In this document: positions 1 to 11,865 of the stretch, in pieces | Position numbering within the stretch: position 1 is the stretch's first letter | Layout of the letters: the number at the start of each line of letters is the position of its first letter | Origin: Lagopus muta | Taxonomy: Eukaryota; Chordata; Aves; Galliformes; Phasianidae | Assembly: GCF_023343835.1 (NCBI RefSeq) | Contig: NC_064439.1 | Coordinates: 24,120,933 to 24,184,932, forward strand | Direction of reading: 5' to 3' | DNA length: 64,000 nt | The notes under the pieces: generated by a model | What the model was told of the DNA's origin: nothing | Databases searched by the model: none | What the model saw: only the letters and a program-made list of their open reading frames with translations | Program-made: the position numbers and the translations under genes

Positions 1-462
1 TGTGTCATACACTTGCTACATGAAAATACTATTTGCACTGATATATAAGTGATACCATTCTGTGGAATTGTCAATAGACAATTATCATCAGCCATATTCA
101 GTAAGGAGGAACTGGCATGATATGCATGTTCGAGGCACACATTGGCCCTTCTGTCATCATTTCACTTCACAAGACATTTAAAGCCGTGTACCTCTGTAGT
201 CCCCATTCTGTGGCCTCAAGAAACCTTTACTACTGCTTTTTATTCTGTATGCAAGTTGTCCATCTTTCGAAAGTGTTCATAATTATGAAATGCTGGACTC
301 ATATCACAGCAGAGTCCAGCTAGGCTTTCACACACAAGATTTTGAAGGCAATGACAAAATGATCTCCAGCATGACCACAAGAACCCATATATGTAGTCCA
401 CTGTGGTCTCTGAAGGTCATGCAGGGTTGCATCACTAAAAGACAGAGCTCTTTATATACTTC
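1..462. other. Gene-free single-copy DNA
   Basis: AT-rich DNA up to the LTR. Only short overlapping reading frames (up to 68 codons) occur, and none resembles a known protein. No repeat is recognised. The last five bases, ACTTC at 458-462, appear to be the left target-site duplication of the adjacent LTR. Confidence 0.5.
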
Positions 463-1051
463 TGTTGTGGTTTAACCCAGCAAGAAGCTGAACACCACAC
501 AGCCTTTCACTCACTCCCCCACTCCCAGTGGGATGGAGGAGAGAATCAGAAAAAAAGTAGAACTTGTACGTTGAGATAAAAACTATTTACTAAGACAGAA
601 AAGGAAGAGAGAAATAACTGTAATTATTATATATGTGTGTGTATGTGTACGCATATTTGTTTATCTACAAAACAAGTGATACGTAATAAAACTGCTCATC
701 ACCCACCAACCAGACCTCAAGAAGCATCAGTGCCCCCTGCCCCCTCCCAATTCCCCTCTGTTTTATACTTTATCCACATGATGCCATATGGTGTGGAATA
801 TCCCTTTGGTCAGTTTAGGTCAGCTGTCCTGGTTCTGTCCCCTCCCAGCTCCTGCTGCCCTCCAACCTCCTTGCTGCCAGGAGAGTATGAGAAGCTGAGA
901 AATTGAAATGTCCTTGGCTCTGTGCAGCATTGCTCTCCAGCAACTAAAATGTCAATATGTTATCAACATTGTTTTTCTCCTAAAGCAAAAACATTGCATC
1001 ATACCAGATGCTGTGAAGAATATCAGTGCTGTCCCAGCTGAAACCAGAATA
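463..1051 (+). mobile_element. Solo LTR of an avian ERVL-type endogenous retrovirus
   Basis: A 589-bp block begins TGTTGTGGTTTAACCC and ends with CCCAGCTGAAACCAGAATA. These termini and internal blocks (the CACTCCCCCACTCCCAGTGGGATGG region, the GACAGAAAAGGAAG block, ATATGGTGTGGAATATCCC, GGTCAGCTGTCCTGG) match my recollection of a widespread bird ERVL LTR. The expected terminal CA is ATA here, a small decay. The flanks ACTTC (458-462) and ACTTG (1052-1056) form a 5-bp target-site duplication with one mismatch, the length expected for ERVL integration. No gag, pol or env remnant lies on either side, so this is a solo LTR left by recombination between the two LTRs of a provirus. A (TG)-rich stretch at 631-650 and an AATAAA at 685-690 lie inside. 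The orientation follows the recalled consensus and is less sure than the family call. Confidence 0.85.
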
Positions 1052-4000
1052 ACTTGAGAAAAAAGAATTATGATTTCCACCAGAAGACCCAGAAGGAACT
1101 TGAAATGTAAACTAACAGAAAGTATGTATGTAGCTGCCGTTTTAATGGGCTTGCTATTTTGAATATGAAGATAAAAAATGATGCTGTTCTTCCATTTTCC
1201 TATCTTCTAGACTTGCATTGATTACAGTGTAGTGAGTAGTAGACCAGACCCTTTTCTATGTACGGTGATGAACGTTCAAAGACCTACCACATGAAGTCTC
1301 AGTCTTGCAATCAATCATGTGGGAAGAGATTCCCATGTGTCCAAAGGCCCAATGCAGCCAAAAGAAACATCAAAGATCACTTTTGAAGGTACAAGCTCAG
1401 AAACCAAGACAGATTTACTACTGTATTTTTCTTCCATCAAGATGCAGACATATTTTACATTTCTTTTTTTCATTCATCTCTTTAATTTTTAATATTGTTG
1501 ATTATCTAAAGAGTGCAAAGAGTTCAAAATATGACCTAGGAGAAATGATATAAAAATGTATTTTAATTCCTAATATAGAGGATTATAATTATGTGATTCT
1601 GTGATTCTTTTTTCCTTCCCTGATATTTTCCAGAATGCGCTATAAAAATAAAAACTTACCACTGTCTCCTGGCATGTGGTAACATGGTACTGGCTTGCTT
1701 TATTTTTCTTTTCCAGCCAAGTCAAAGTCACTATTTTGAAAAATCAAAGCCTTTTTCTTATTTATCTTCCTCTGGATCACTTTGTCCAGAATAAGGGTTC
1801 AATATCAACAAAGAAGAGATGTAGTAACTTAGCATGTCCCTTTGTTCCCCTGTGAAGAATGCCAGCTCTACGTCTTTGCTTCCATGGGTTGAATGACTGT
1901 CAGATATCAGCACATGGACATTTTTGGAACAACTCTTTCAAGTGCCATTCATATTTATACAGACTAATTTATGTGTAACTGTGGACTCTTACAATAAAGG
2001 GAGCAGAACTCCTGAATAAACCATCGTTTCCTCTACACCAGAAAGCTAGAAACAGAAGTTAGCAGAGGCCTTTAAAATAACTACTAACGTATAGAAAGCA
2101 ACATAAAAATGAATCCAGCTGCTTGTTTCTTTTGATGCCTTCCTGCTGGCAAGCTGTGGGAAATCATGTAGTTTCACAATTAGGTCATTTTGGGAGCATT
2201 AAGAATACACATACATTATGATAAATAATTTCAAAAAATAAAGGAAAAAAATGCTGTGATTGGTCAGTGAAAAATGATATGGTACATACATATCATGCCT
2301 TGCAGTGTATGCTTCTATTGCAAATAGCTTACAGTGGTATGCAGCCTAGCTGAGACTCCTTAGAAGACAAGACCTTCATCTTGAGTGCCTACATGCTCTA
2401 GTCCTAAGGACTGTTCACATTACTGAGATATTCTAAGCACAGAGATCTGGGTGTGAGTGCAGCACAGTACACGTGCCCATTCCCAAAACTAGGCTCCTGT
2501 CCCATAGAACTTCCAGTGCCAGAAGGTCTTAATTTGCTGTCATCGAGAAGGCTTGAAATTGAAACACTTGATTAAGTGATTAGCAGTTATACAGTAAGAG
2601 GTTTTGTAGTAATCATAACACACAAATAAGCCTTTAGGCTTTAAGTTTATGTTGTTTTTATTATACTGTAACTGATTTGCTATTATGTTTCCATGTGACA
2701 GATTGTTTTCTTCCCTGAGGGACACAGTCACTGCTAATATTGCCATTATGCTAATATTACCAGAGGCAATTATTGATATTGACATCACAACCTTTTTGAA
2801 AAGAAAATAATAATAATAACAATACCCTTTAGGAATCCATGCCATTCATGTTCCTAGAACGAGTTAATTTTTTCACCAGTAACATGCCAATTACTTGAGT
2901 TTCCATTGATTAGCCCATGCCTGTGGATACTGCCTGTCATCGCTCCTGAACACTGATTATTATGCAAGAGGCTGTCATACTGCAGAATATTTTTGCAAAA
3001 CCAAACTGGTTCGCTTCAGACACACAAGACCCAGGAATTCAAATGGCCAACCCCAGTCTCCAACAACTAAACAAACCACACAGCTGAGCTCAGATATGGA
3101 AAACCCTGTAAACCAAACAACTGACTCAGGACACACAGCAAGCCAAAAAATCTCCCAGATAGTCAGGACAGCCAGCTGAGAGTGGCTAACAGGAGGCAGG
3201 AGCTACACAAGATAGAGAAAAGTAGGCAAAAATATTGAAGACAAAGGGCTAAGTGATGATTTAGTCTGAATTACTTGCAGTACAAAATATTGTGCATTAT
3301 CAAGCCACTGCTTTTTTTGCCCTCAGTGCTGTTGGAGCAGAAATGCAGTAGGAAGCATGCAAAGTTAGTGTGGGACAGCAAGAAGCCTCAGGTGAAGGTA
3401 AGAAGCTCAGAGGGTGAAGGCACCACAGGCATACACCAGTGCAGCCAGGTAAAGCCACGTTCCCCTGTTTACTGTTTCCCAGTTTCCCACTGTGCCTGGC
3501 CTGAAGCTCAGCTCCAGAATCATCTCATGGCATTCTCAGTTGTCATCCAGCACTAGAAAGCCTGGGGAGCAAATGAAAATGATGTCTAGCATGTGGGTGA
3601 CTGCAGAAGAAGCCAAAAAGAGGGCGATTAAGCAGCGGATTAAGCACATTCCCCTTTACCTTGAAAAGCCTCTGAAAGAAATGGTTTCAGGGATTAAAAA
3701 TTAATGTGATTATTCTAACAAATGTTGTTTTTGAGAGGAACAACAGGAATAAGTTCAAAGCGGAGCTATCTAAGGGACTGTGAAACAATCCCCAAGAAAA
3801 ATGGTCCCCAAAGATCCTCTGTGGAGTGTTATTTTAAACTTCTTTACACAAAGCGTATACAGGTGGGGATGACATAATTCATGCAATATTGAAAGACATT
3901 TATTTCCTAGTAAAACCTAGAAAACAAAGCCAACTCACATCCAAGTGTGTTAGCTTGGAAAGAAACATTCAAAATTAAAGATCTCCTTTTTGGTGTGTGC

Positions 4001-7000
4001 CAGAGGTCAGTAACTGTTTACAGCAGTAGAATATTTGCAGTGCCTGTAGTCGTATCCTTGGAGCAGATTCTGCACACCAGCAGACGAAAAATAGAGTGTT
4101 TTCCTAAAACCTACAACGTGCATCATTTTTTGTGACCAGCAAATAACTCAGATGTCAAAAGACTCCTGCAAGCTCACTCTTTTTTGATATTGGTACTTGT
4201 TTGTTCTATTTTTATTTTTTATACATTTGATTTAATAGCTTAAGAAAAAAGGATATTTCAGAGATGAACTAGAATATTAAGGAGGCCATTTCATGACAAT
4301 TCCAGACCTTATCACAGTCTAGTTTTAATTCCTAACTCTTCCTAGGGCTGTTCTACACTTAAAATTATTTTTAATATAAAATAGAATCTAACTAGAAATA
4401 CTACAACCAGAGCTGATCTGACACTGCTTTCTAACAGTGCCTAGGATCTTCACGGTTTTTAAGGTACTTACCTATCATCTTGATTAGCAGAGAAGCACCT
4501 TAAAGTCCCTTCCACTGATGAGTTACTGAGGCCCAGAGATACTACAAGTGACTGCCAAAAACATGGAAGTTGCACCTTCCAGAGCAGGTTATGCATCCAA
4601 AGAACAGATCTCAGAATTTTCCAGGCTGTCAGCTCCTACTGAATGATGGGAGTTAGGCCTGGGAATATCTGAATGTAGTAACCTTGTTAACTGAAACTAG
4701 CTTACTAACTCAGAATGTCAACAGGGGCCCAGGTCCAGGACCATTGGGCCTTTCATTAGGTATTTATTTTCCATATATGCTGTTTAGGAAGTTTGGGTAT
4801 CTTTACATCTTTTGCCTGTGCAGAACAGTACCTTTTGTCTCTGAAGCGTTTTAAGATGAAAATTTGTATGTTCTTTAGGTGCTTCTGAGGTTAAGCTGTA
4901 GTTGAGCAGGAATTGGCAGGATTGCAGTCTCGGTCACAGCTACTTAAAGACCTCCCTAAGTTCCATTTTAATCACATAAACCCTTTTATAGATCTAGGCT
5001 TAATGTCCAAATCCCTCTTGGAAATTTTATCCTAAGAGAATGTCCTGAGGTCACACAGAAAACTTATGAGAGAAGGAAATGAAGTTAGGTAATGTCTTCA
5101 GGTAGTGCTCTGCCTCTCTGACTGTTCTCCATAAAAATTACTTTGTGTTGTAAGAATGCAGCTTTTGGTGCTCTAAAATTGTTAGGAATCTGCCTATTTT
5201 GAGAGTAGACTCCGGATGGCTTTCAAAAAGGGGTACTTATATTACAATCAAAGGCTTTTAAAAAAAACCAAACAAACAAAAACGTGTAGAGAAGGCAGAA
5301 AGAAAGAAAACAATGCTGTCCAGATCGTTTAGAGCACATTTCCCTCTCATGAGAATCACTGTTAGAAAGTCAGGAGGCACCAGAAGCAGTGGGTTTGGTG
5401 TCAGAGTCACTGCGACATTCACAGAGCCCACTTGTGACTGTGAATAAAAGGAAGGTGAGAGCACTATCTGGAGCTGAACAGCAATATTAAGGACAAGGAC
5501 TTCCATGGTGCACATAGCAAAGGGAGTATAGAGCAACATTGTTCTCCTTGCCCTGAAGACGAAGGATGGCTGAACACAGAGAATGAGCGAAGTCAGCTGC
5601 CTTAATTACAGAATATATTAGATGTGTTTTATGTCTTTCAACTAAATTAGTGTAGCATTTTCAATACTGTGTGCAAGAATATATAAACGATACAGTTCTT
5701 CACTGAGAACAATATAGAGATGGCACTTTGCAGTTTCACAAGTAAGCAAATTAGAAAGAAAACCCTGAAACTGCGCTGGCGTAAATTGTCCCTCCCTTAG
5801 TGAGGTCAATGAATGGTGACAGTTACAGTACTTGAAGATTTTCATTCTCTTTCTGAGGAGCATTTATGAAAACAAACATCTTAACACCATAAATCTGACA
5901 GTAGAAACCGCTGGCTATCCCACTTGAAACCAAGAAATTAGAATGTATTCATTGCAGTGCTGTGCCTGCATTAAGTTGGTTAGTCTTCTAGTTAAATGTC
6001 ATTGTTTCTAACGCTTGTAATTCGATGCTGTATGTTCAGCTAATGTAGAAAATTCTATTACTGTATTTAGGTTTTTCCAAATCTTCATTAGGTTCACATG
6101 AAAGCTGATGCCAAGTGTTATATAAGCAAGGAAAAAAAACGTGGTAATAATTTGGTTTGAACAAAAAGGAGAGTGAATTGATTTTTATATTCTTTATTGA
6201 ATAAAACCACCTTTAAATATATCCTGTGGTTTTTATACCTTTAATCTCTCTTCCTTGCATCATTTTCTTTCCAGTCCTGTACATGAAGCCATAAACACTC
6301 CTTTATTAGAGAGAAGGAAAAAAGTAAAAAAAAGGGTGCAGTTAAAGAAGCCTTTGCCTGCTGTTTTCTCTCAGATCTCTGAAAAGTAGCTTTTAAAATA
6401 AAGCAGAAAAGACGACTGTCTGACACGTACGGAAGATTTATCATTCTTCAGATGCATTTTAATGAATGTGAAGGGTTTTAAACTCTCTGTGCCTTGTACA
6501 GCTTGCTATTCCCTTTGAAAGCAGTTTAACTTCTGTAAGTGTGCAGTCTGCTGAGACTGCGAGACTGCTGAAACAATTACCAACATACCCCATCTTGTGA
6601 TACTACAGGAGGAAAAAAAACTAATTTTATAAGGAAATCTGTTCCAGTATCTAGATTTTGTTTTCATTAGTTGCATATTGCATGAGATCACAGGTCAGTA
6701 GATGCAGAGACCAAAGTAAAGGCTCCCCATTCCACGGTTCGCCTGCTATAGTATTCGAAACTTCAAAAAGTTTCATGCTGGACACATCAAAGATTTTTTG
6801 TTTTAATACAGTGAAGGTACATAATAGAGCTTTTGTGTTTTCTCCCAGAAGCTAATAAGCATCCTGAACTTTTAACATAAACAAAATCTCGATATTAAAT
6901 TGGTTGGGCAAATTGAGCAAACCCAATGTTGTGACACGAAATAATCTCTTGTTCTCATCAGATGGAAATGAATATCCTGGCATTTTAGGTTCAGGAGCCT

Positions 7001-7140
7001 GAAAAAGTCAGAGCAGTTTTTGCATGTGGAAATGCATTTGGAGGAAGTAGCATCATTGAAGAAAATCAGTGAACTGATCCATTGGTGCATTTCACCTTGC
7101 CTTTAGATATGCAGCAGTTCATGGACTATGCAGGCCCTCA
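1052..7140. other. Gene-free AT-rich DNA
   Basis: About 6 kb without a recognisable gene or interspersed repeat. The reading frames here (longest 101 codons, minus strand at 2540-2845) are rich in Tyr, Asn, Ile and Lys, as expected of AT-rich noncoding DNA, and match no known family. Small simple stretches occur, such as an A/C-rich patch at 5260-5282 and a TAA-rich patch near 2806-2820. Nothing points to promoters or exons. Confidence 0.5.
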
Positions 7141-7187
7141 ACTGTGCATGCAAACATATCCCAGACTGTGCATGCAAAATCATCCAG
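7141..7187. repeat. Short tandem duplication with ATGCAAA motifs
   Basis: Two adjacent units, 7141-7164 and 7165-7187, both start ACTGTGCATGCAAA and both end in CCAG. The second is one base shorter and differs at a few positions. Each unit contains GCATGCAAA, which resembles the POU/octamer core. It is a small local duplication; any regulatory role is inference. Confidence 0.75.
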
Positions 7188-7258
7188 GCCACTTAGGAAT
7201 GGTGAAGAGTATCTTATTGCACCGCCTCAGATTCAGCAGTGAAACCTTATTACTCGGT

Positions 7259-7306
7259 TGACATGACGTGTCATCATATGTCATCATGACATAAGGTGTA
7301 CATGAC
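7259..7306. other. Cluster of TGACGT/TGTCAT half-sites with dyad symmetry
   Basis: Within 48 bp there are repeated TGACA, ATGAC, TGTCA and GTCAT words. ATGACGTGTCAT (7263-7274) has 5-bp arms around GT. ATGTCATCATGACAT has perfect 7-bp arms around one central base. The words resemble half-sites for bZIP proteins (CREB/ATF, AP-1). The clustering is seen directly; a regulatory function is only a guess. Confidence 0.35.
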
Positions 7307-9037
7307 TTGATTGAGCAAATGTGAGGAGAATCCCCCGAGAGATGGAGGAAGTGCCACAGCTCAGCATCTGCCAGTCCTCCACTCCTCCTCTCAGTGACTG
7401 CAGCAAGGGCAGCTGAAAGCTCAGAGACTGATGAAAGACGGGGTTCATGCGGACGTTTGCACTGAAAATTGTGTGGTGTGAGGTCATGGGCTCTTGTGAC
7501 ATGAGAGAGCAGAACTGCCTCTGCTGATGCCTTGGCTAGCCTTTCAGTTTGAGGGGAGACATTTAACAAACGCTTCATGCAGAAGTTCATGGATACTCTG
7601 AGCTTGATTCTCCCGTACTATTCTGGCAATACTAGACAGCCTTGGAAATTATTGATTTGACATATGTTGGGCTAGAGCAAAAAGAACTGTCTCAGTACTG
7701 AACTTTGCAACAGGCAGTCCTGACCTTAGGACCAAGTCAGATATCTAATGGGACCACAATGACACAAATATACAGTAGACATCACATAAATGATACACTA
7801 TGTCTTTCTTGGATGAAAGTAACTATATGAGCAATCAGAGAGATGAAAACTACCATGACACCTCAATAGAAATAATCCTTTTACATTTTGGAGCAAGAAC
7901 TGTACAAGCCACTGTCAAGAATAACTGATAAGTCCACCAATGTAAGGAAGTTAAAAAAAAAATACACAACAGTTCAGGGAAATAATTAGTCCTCATTGAC
8001 TGATGATCCACTACTACATCTTTGGGTCTTTCTCTTCCTGCAAGATGATGCAAGGAAGACACTGCAAAACCAAAGCCCCTTTCCCTCTGAGCCTGGCTGC
8101 TGCTTTTTTCATCTCCCATGAGTTTACAGGAGTTCTTGTAAAGCAGTGAACTGGGTAGTAGAACTGGTGGGTCAGGCCCAGCCATCTCTTGTAAGCAGTC
8201 AGCTTCAACCTGAGAAATTCTCAGCTTTTACTGCAAAAACAGGAGTTGGAAAGTGAATTTGCATCTCTGGGCAGATAAGGAAGAATTTCTCCTTTTACCT
8301 TCAAGTGCTACTGAAACATTGATAAAATTACTTTGATGACAAAAGTTAAGCAAGCAAGATTAAAACAAAACAAAACAAAAACTCAAGCAAACAAGGATTG
8401 GACAATACATGAACAATAGATCTAAGTAAATTGTAATAGCTTCAAAATATATTTTAAATGAGTAGTGAGAACTTCGGAATCCATCACCCTTTATATGCCA
8501 TTGCATAAGCCATCCTTAACAAGAAAAAAGGAGAGGTGAGGTGCCTTAGGGACAAGCTATCCTATAAAAGCTTATTGGAAGGATTTGTGCATTTTCCTTT
8601 GAGTCAGCTGGTACTGGTCACTAATGCAGATCAAATCAGGTGATCTTGTATGGACATTCCACAATTTCTGTCTCCAAAACCTAGCTGCCATGGTTTTTAT
8701 GGCAGCAGATGTTACACCGTGTGCTTTGATGAGCTGGAATTTTTCCATATGTGTATTCAAATCTTCACACGTTCAGTGTGCTTGAAACTTAGAATGTCTA
8801 AAGGTAAACATCTGGCAGGAATTTAAGGGTGAGTTCAGCAAGAAAGGCTGTGCCCACACTGTTAACAGGAAGGTAGTATAACCACCTTTTCTCCCTGTAA
8901 ATGGAAATGTTGTGCCCCATAAAGTGCATGCACATCTCATCTCTCACTTACAGCCCAAAGCTTAGCTGTACTTCTCATCTTTGCTGATACTGAATTTTAA
9001 CAAAGCATGTTTCCTTCCTTCCCACACCTCACCTATG
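7307..9037. other. Gene-free DNA
   Basis: Single-copy-looking sequence with reading frames on the minus strand of 136 codons (7180-7590) and 111 codons (7850-8185). They overlap other frames and show no recognisable domain. A short (AAAAC)n run lies at 8362-8382. No repeat family or RNA gene is recognised. Confidence 0.5.
8362..8382. repeat. (AAAAC)n short tandem repeat
   Basis: Four consecutive AAAAC-type units. Simple repeat with no other content. Confidence 0.85.
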
Positions 9038-9165
9038 TAGGTTGCTCCAAAAGAAACGCCTCCTATTTATTTCTGTGGAAACTAAACAGATATAAAAATG
9101 AAAAGAATGCCTCTGACATCATGGGCCAACATTATAAAGTAGGAGGCATTCGTTTTGGAGAATCT
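9038..9165. mobile_element. Mariner-derived MITE (Galluhop-like), degenerate
   Basis: The left end, GGTTGCTCCAAAAGAAACGC then CTCCTATTTAT, is an inverted match to the right end, where ATAAAGTAGGAGGCATTCG is followed by TTTTGGAGAATCT. About 21 of 29 positions pair, including the blocks CTCCAAAA and GCCTCCTA. The end sequence resembles the terminal inverted repeat of the chicken mariner Galluhop/Mariner1_GG as I remember it. At about 128 bp the element is far too short to encode a transposase and no transposase remnant is seen, so it is a non-autonomous internal-deletion derivative. A TA target duplication cannot be shown clearly because the right end is decayed. Confidence 0.8.
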
Positions 9166-11018
9166 CTTGCAAAAATATATTCTTGTGACCCCAGAAGGAA
9201 CTCTGACACACACAGATGTTAGGGGAAAACTTGACTGATACTGCTGGCAAATTTGGCAGAAATCTGGGTTTCCTGGGCTTGCTGCTGCAAATATTCACTG
9301 CTTCCTGATGGCCTCCATATGGAGATTTCTTTCTGAATTGTTTTATTAAGTAAAGAAAAAATGCCAACTATCAAAAGAGAGGGGGAAAAGGAAGGAAATT
9401 AAGAAGAAAATGCAGTATAGTGATAAAAGACAAAGCGCAAGCTTGAGCAGTGAAATTGTTAATTAGGAAACTGCTGCAAAGAGAGGTCTCTGTTATGTGA
9501 GTTCAAGAAAGATTTTTTTCTGAAGGATGAAATTAAGTTGTGTTAGACCACCACTTTGATTTTACCGATCTAACTAAGGGAGAGGTATTATTATTTTCAT
9601 AGTAGGGGCCGATCTACTGAATTACACATTGCTGGTCTGTCACTCAAAATGACAACACAGACGGCATTTTCTTTGATCTCCAGCAGTTGATGTTCCAGAC
9701 TGGAGTCCATAGGGAAGGCAAAGTTAATTTTTCAGACCCTAAACCTCAGAAAATCCATGGCATTGGGAAGAGGTTATTGTAGAGCATATTTGTAAGCCAC
9801 TGCCAAGTGTTGTTGATTTGCTTCCTAATAGGCATTATGATAAGAATCTGGTAAAGCTTAGAAGCCAATTACCAGTTGCAGTACTACCATTACATCACAG
9901 TTTCACTGAATTTACAAACAGTTTAAAAATAAAGCAGTTAATTCTTCACGTAGGTTAGGATGGACAGCTCTCTAGCTCATTCACACCAAGGGCTGTGCTT
10001 TAAGTTCAGTGTAGTTATTCTGATTTACATGTGAGAATACAGCCCCCTAGTAGATCACCATACACATGCAGATGATAGCTGGAAAGATGGGGGTGTATTC
10101 AAAATTTGAAATAAACATTTCTACACAAACATTTGGATGATAAAGAGTAAATGAGATTGTTTGAAAATGATGCAGCAGATTTACCAAGGCAGTCCATCTA
10201 AAACAGCTGGCCAATTTAGCCTTGGACCCTGATTTAAAGCATCAGGAGTTACCATGTAGTTTTCCATTCCACTCGTATTTGCAAGTAAATATTTACAGGA
10301 GAGGCTCTTGAAGTGTGAAAGTGTTACTGACAGCACATAAAATCAAATAGAAGCTCTCTGAACTTTTGACAGTTTTTTTTTTTTTTTTGTCCAGTTAAAT
10401 ATGCAGAATATTTTTACCCTCTGGCATCTTAACTGTCAATTTGATTTCCATAATGTAAATAGCAAACAATGGAAGAAGCTGTGTTTCCACACAGGATATT
10501 TGTACCTGCTTATTCCCTGACTACTGACATTTCTGTTTACGTGTCAGTACAAATTAGTCATTGTAAGTATGTGCAATCACTCATACTTACATGTCAGTTT
10601 TAATAATTGCAATATCAATGCAAGTTTTCCTTAGCCCAACTTGTACTCACTGAGACTTTCAGCTACCTTTGGCTCCCAAAGTTGAACAGCTGAGACTAAG
10701 TCAATACAAAGTCCGTGTTTCCCCTTACATCATGTTGAACAATAGGAAAACAGTGTTTGGAAAACAGGAACATCTCCAAAATGACAAGGAGCAGCGTGAC
10801 TTGGGCAGGGAAGATGTGGGAAAGGGACAGGCAGTGGTGCTGAGTTCATTTTGTGTGGAGCTCTCTTATTAAGCTGGGCTCTTCAGTGCATTTCTGCCAG
10901 GAACAGCACTTTGTGATGCACACTTGAGGGGCGTTGTGAAGCAAAGGTGATTCTGCTGAGAGGGGATTTGGAAGACAAGAAAGAGAAGGGGTAATCTGTG
11001 TAGTGCAAGAAGAGATGT
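9166..11018. other. Gene-free AT-rich DNA
   Basis: No gene or interspersed repeat recognised. It holds a run of 16 T at 10373-10388 and a few short reading frames without known similarity. Confidence 0.5.
10373..10388. repeat. Poly(T) run, 16 bases
   Basis: Uninterrupted T homopolymer. It could be the reverse-strand A-tail of an old retrocopy, but no recognisable retrocopy body adjoins it. Confidence 0.85.
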
Positions 11019-11205
11019 TAAAAAAAGAAAAGAAAAGAAAAGAAAAGAAAAGAAAAGAAAAGAAAAGAAAAGAAAAGAAAAGAAAAGAAAAGAAAAGAAA
11101 AGAAAAGAAAAGAAAAGAAAAGAAAAGAAAAGAAAAGAAAAGAAAAGAAAAGAAAAGAAAAGAAAAGAAAAGAAAAGAAAAGAAAAGAAAAGAAAAGAAA
11201 AGAAG
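11019..11205. repeat. (AAAAG)n pentanucleotide microsatellite, about 37 units
   Basis: A nearly perfect array of AAAAG units about 187 bp long, with every base on the + strand a purine. Because no unit frame contains a stop, the array creates long artificial reading frames: Lys-Glu-Lys-Arg type on the + strand (11003-11224) and Phe/Leu/Ser type on the minus strand (10846-11211 and 10869-11240). None of these is a gene. A homopurine tract this long may form triplex DNA and is probably length-polymorphic. Confidence 0.98.
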
Positions 11206-11540
11206 AGGCAATATAGGAAAATAATAGAAGAATGATGCATATTTTAGTGACCTTCCTATTTCCCCCTCCTTCTTCTACTACAAGACTGGAATGATATCAT
11301 ATTTTGAACCAAACAGTGTTACTAGTATGTGTTTGAGTAAATAAATGATCATGTTCTCTTAATTCCAGCACATGCATTGTTAAGTCATTGCTGCACACTT
11401 TCAGTGTGAGAAAGCTAAAACTTTGCACAAGCATACAAAGATCCTTTTAACACAAATCATGCCCTGATCATCTCAAAGAGTGGAGAAGCTTCAAAAGGAC
11501 AAATTCTGTGTTCTCTGAGCTCCCACTGATGTGTGATTTC

Positions 11541-11865
11541 TGTCCAGTTCTGGGCTCCTTAGTTCAAGAAAGTGAGAGAACTTGGGGAGAGTCCAGCTGA
11601 AAGTCACAAAGATGATGAAGGGCCTGGGGCATCTTCCTCATGAAGGAAAGGCTGAGAGACCTGGGACTGTTCAGCCTGGAGAAGAGAAGACTGAGGGGGG
11701 ATCTTAGCAATACTTATAAATGTATAAAGGGCAGGAATGAAGAAGATGGGGCTGAGCACTTTTTGGTGGTGCTCAGCAATTGGACAAGGGGCAACAGGCA
11801 CAAACTTCACACATGCCGGAGAGATCTCTTAATAACTGGATGTGAAACATGTTTTGTTTTTTCTC
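11541..11865 (+). mobile_element. CR1 LINE fragment, sense, 5'- and 3'-truncated
   Basis: The segment reads like the 3' part of a chicken-type CR1: TGTCCAGTTCTGGGCTCC, then GAGAGTCCAGC, CACAAAGATGATGA, GGAAAGGCTGAGAGACCTGG and GGGATCTTA, in the usual order. The + frame at 11640-11894 encodes RLRDLGLFSLEKRRLRGDL, the conserved C-terminal stretch of CR1 ORF2, preceding the end of the reverse-transcriptase protein. The typical 3' tail is absent, so the copy has lost its end or diverged beyond about 11865. It is non-functional. The exact right boundary is uncertain. Confidence 0.9.

Noticed and set aside
1592-1608. GTGATTCTGTGATTCT resembling the repeated tail of a CR1 element
   Set aside because: No CR1 body precedes it on either strand. 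A 17-bp match to a short repeated motif is too little.
10846-11240. Minus-strand frames of 121 and 123 codons with repeated Phe-Leu-Ser, and a plus frame rich in Lys-Glu-Arg
   Set aside because: They are translations of the (AAAAG)n microsatellite, which has no stop codon in these frames.
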